A stretch of 21,146 nucleotides of DNA, taken from the NCBI GenBank assembly GCA_002751075.1, contig NAOQ01000268.1, positions 68,825-89,970 on the forward strand. Direction: 5' to 3'. Source of the stretch: Ichthyophonus hoferi. Its lineage: Eukaryota > Opisthokonta > Ichthyosporea > Ichthyophonida > Ichthyophonidae. The translations under genes were made by a program, and so were the position numbers. Positions 21,057 to 21,146 of this stretch are shown here, piece by piece (positions within the stretch are counted from its first letter, which is position 1; every line of letters starts with the position of its first letter). The notes under the pieces were generated by a model. That model did no database searches and was not told the DNA's origin. It worked only from the letters and a program-made list of their open reading frames with translations.

Positions 21057-21146
21057 CCGATACTGTATTATATTATATTATATAGTATGGTATAGTATAG
21101 TATAGTATAGTATAGTATATAGTATAGTATAGTATAGTATAGTATA
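21057..21146. repeat. (TATAG)n microsatellite at the right edge
   Basis: Pentamers tatag/tatat, mostly pure from about 21090 to the end of the window. The tract lies upstream of the first visible DAP3 exon, presumably within an intron. Confidence 0.9.

Noticed and set aside
1-21146. Search for a novel multi-gene system, virus-like element, toxin, CRISPR array or gene cluster
   Set aside because: The four identified genes are unrelated housekeeping genes with ordinary introns. I saw no terminal repeats flanking a coding unit, no integrase, reverse transcriptase or capsid-like frame, and no spaced direct repeats of CRISPR type.

Overview
This window is intron-rich, AT-rich eukaryotic nuclear DNA (roughly 28-30% G+C by eye). 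The identified genes have small exons (26-255 nt), GT-AG introns and matching splice phases, separated by AT-rich, repeat-laden introns and spacers. The genes suggest an opisthokont. SAP30 has the zinc finger typed from animals, DAP3/mS29 is a mitochondrial ribosomal protein, and the folate dehydrogenase is most like the yeast-type enzyme. An early-branching animal or close unicellular relative fits best, but I cannot name the species. I saw no bacterial operons, CRISPR arrays, rRNA or complete tRNA genes, and no recognisable virus-like element.

Layout: (1) 145-1726, + strand: the last four exons of a gene for an NAD-type methylene-tetrahydrofolate dehydrogenase (yeast MTD1-like), running in from the left edge. 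(2) 1727-7914: about 6.2 kb without a confident gene. It holds degenerate 5-bp-period AT tracts and a block (about 3.5-5.5 kb) with several coding-like but unconnected frames, mostly on the minus strand. (3) 7915-8837, +: a two-exon SAP30 homologue, apparently complete (152 aa). (4) 8838-10766: spacer with one unexplained 67-codon frame. (5) 10767-12507, +: a complete five-exon GNAT-fold acetyltransferase (199 aa). (6) 12508-13497: convergent intergenic spacer. (7) 20889-13498, - strand: thirteen exons (one tentative) encoding 363 residues and the stop of DAP3/mS29; its N-terminal exon(s) lie beyond the right edge.

The four genes are housekeeping genes with no evident joint pathway: one-carbon metabolism, Sin3/HDAC repression, protein or small-molecule acetylation, and mitochondrial translation. 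They do not form a system. The most unusual content is non-coding: families of tracts with a 5-bp period placed against splice sites, a large excess of the hexamer CCAATC/GATTGG in introns and spacers, and a 26-nt candidate exon of DAP3 whose core is a copy of a repeated intronic string.
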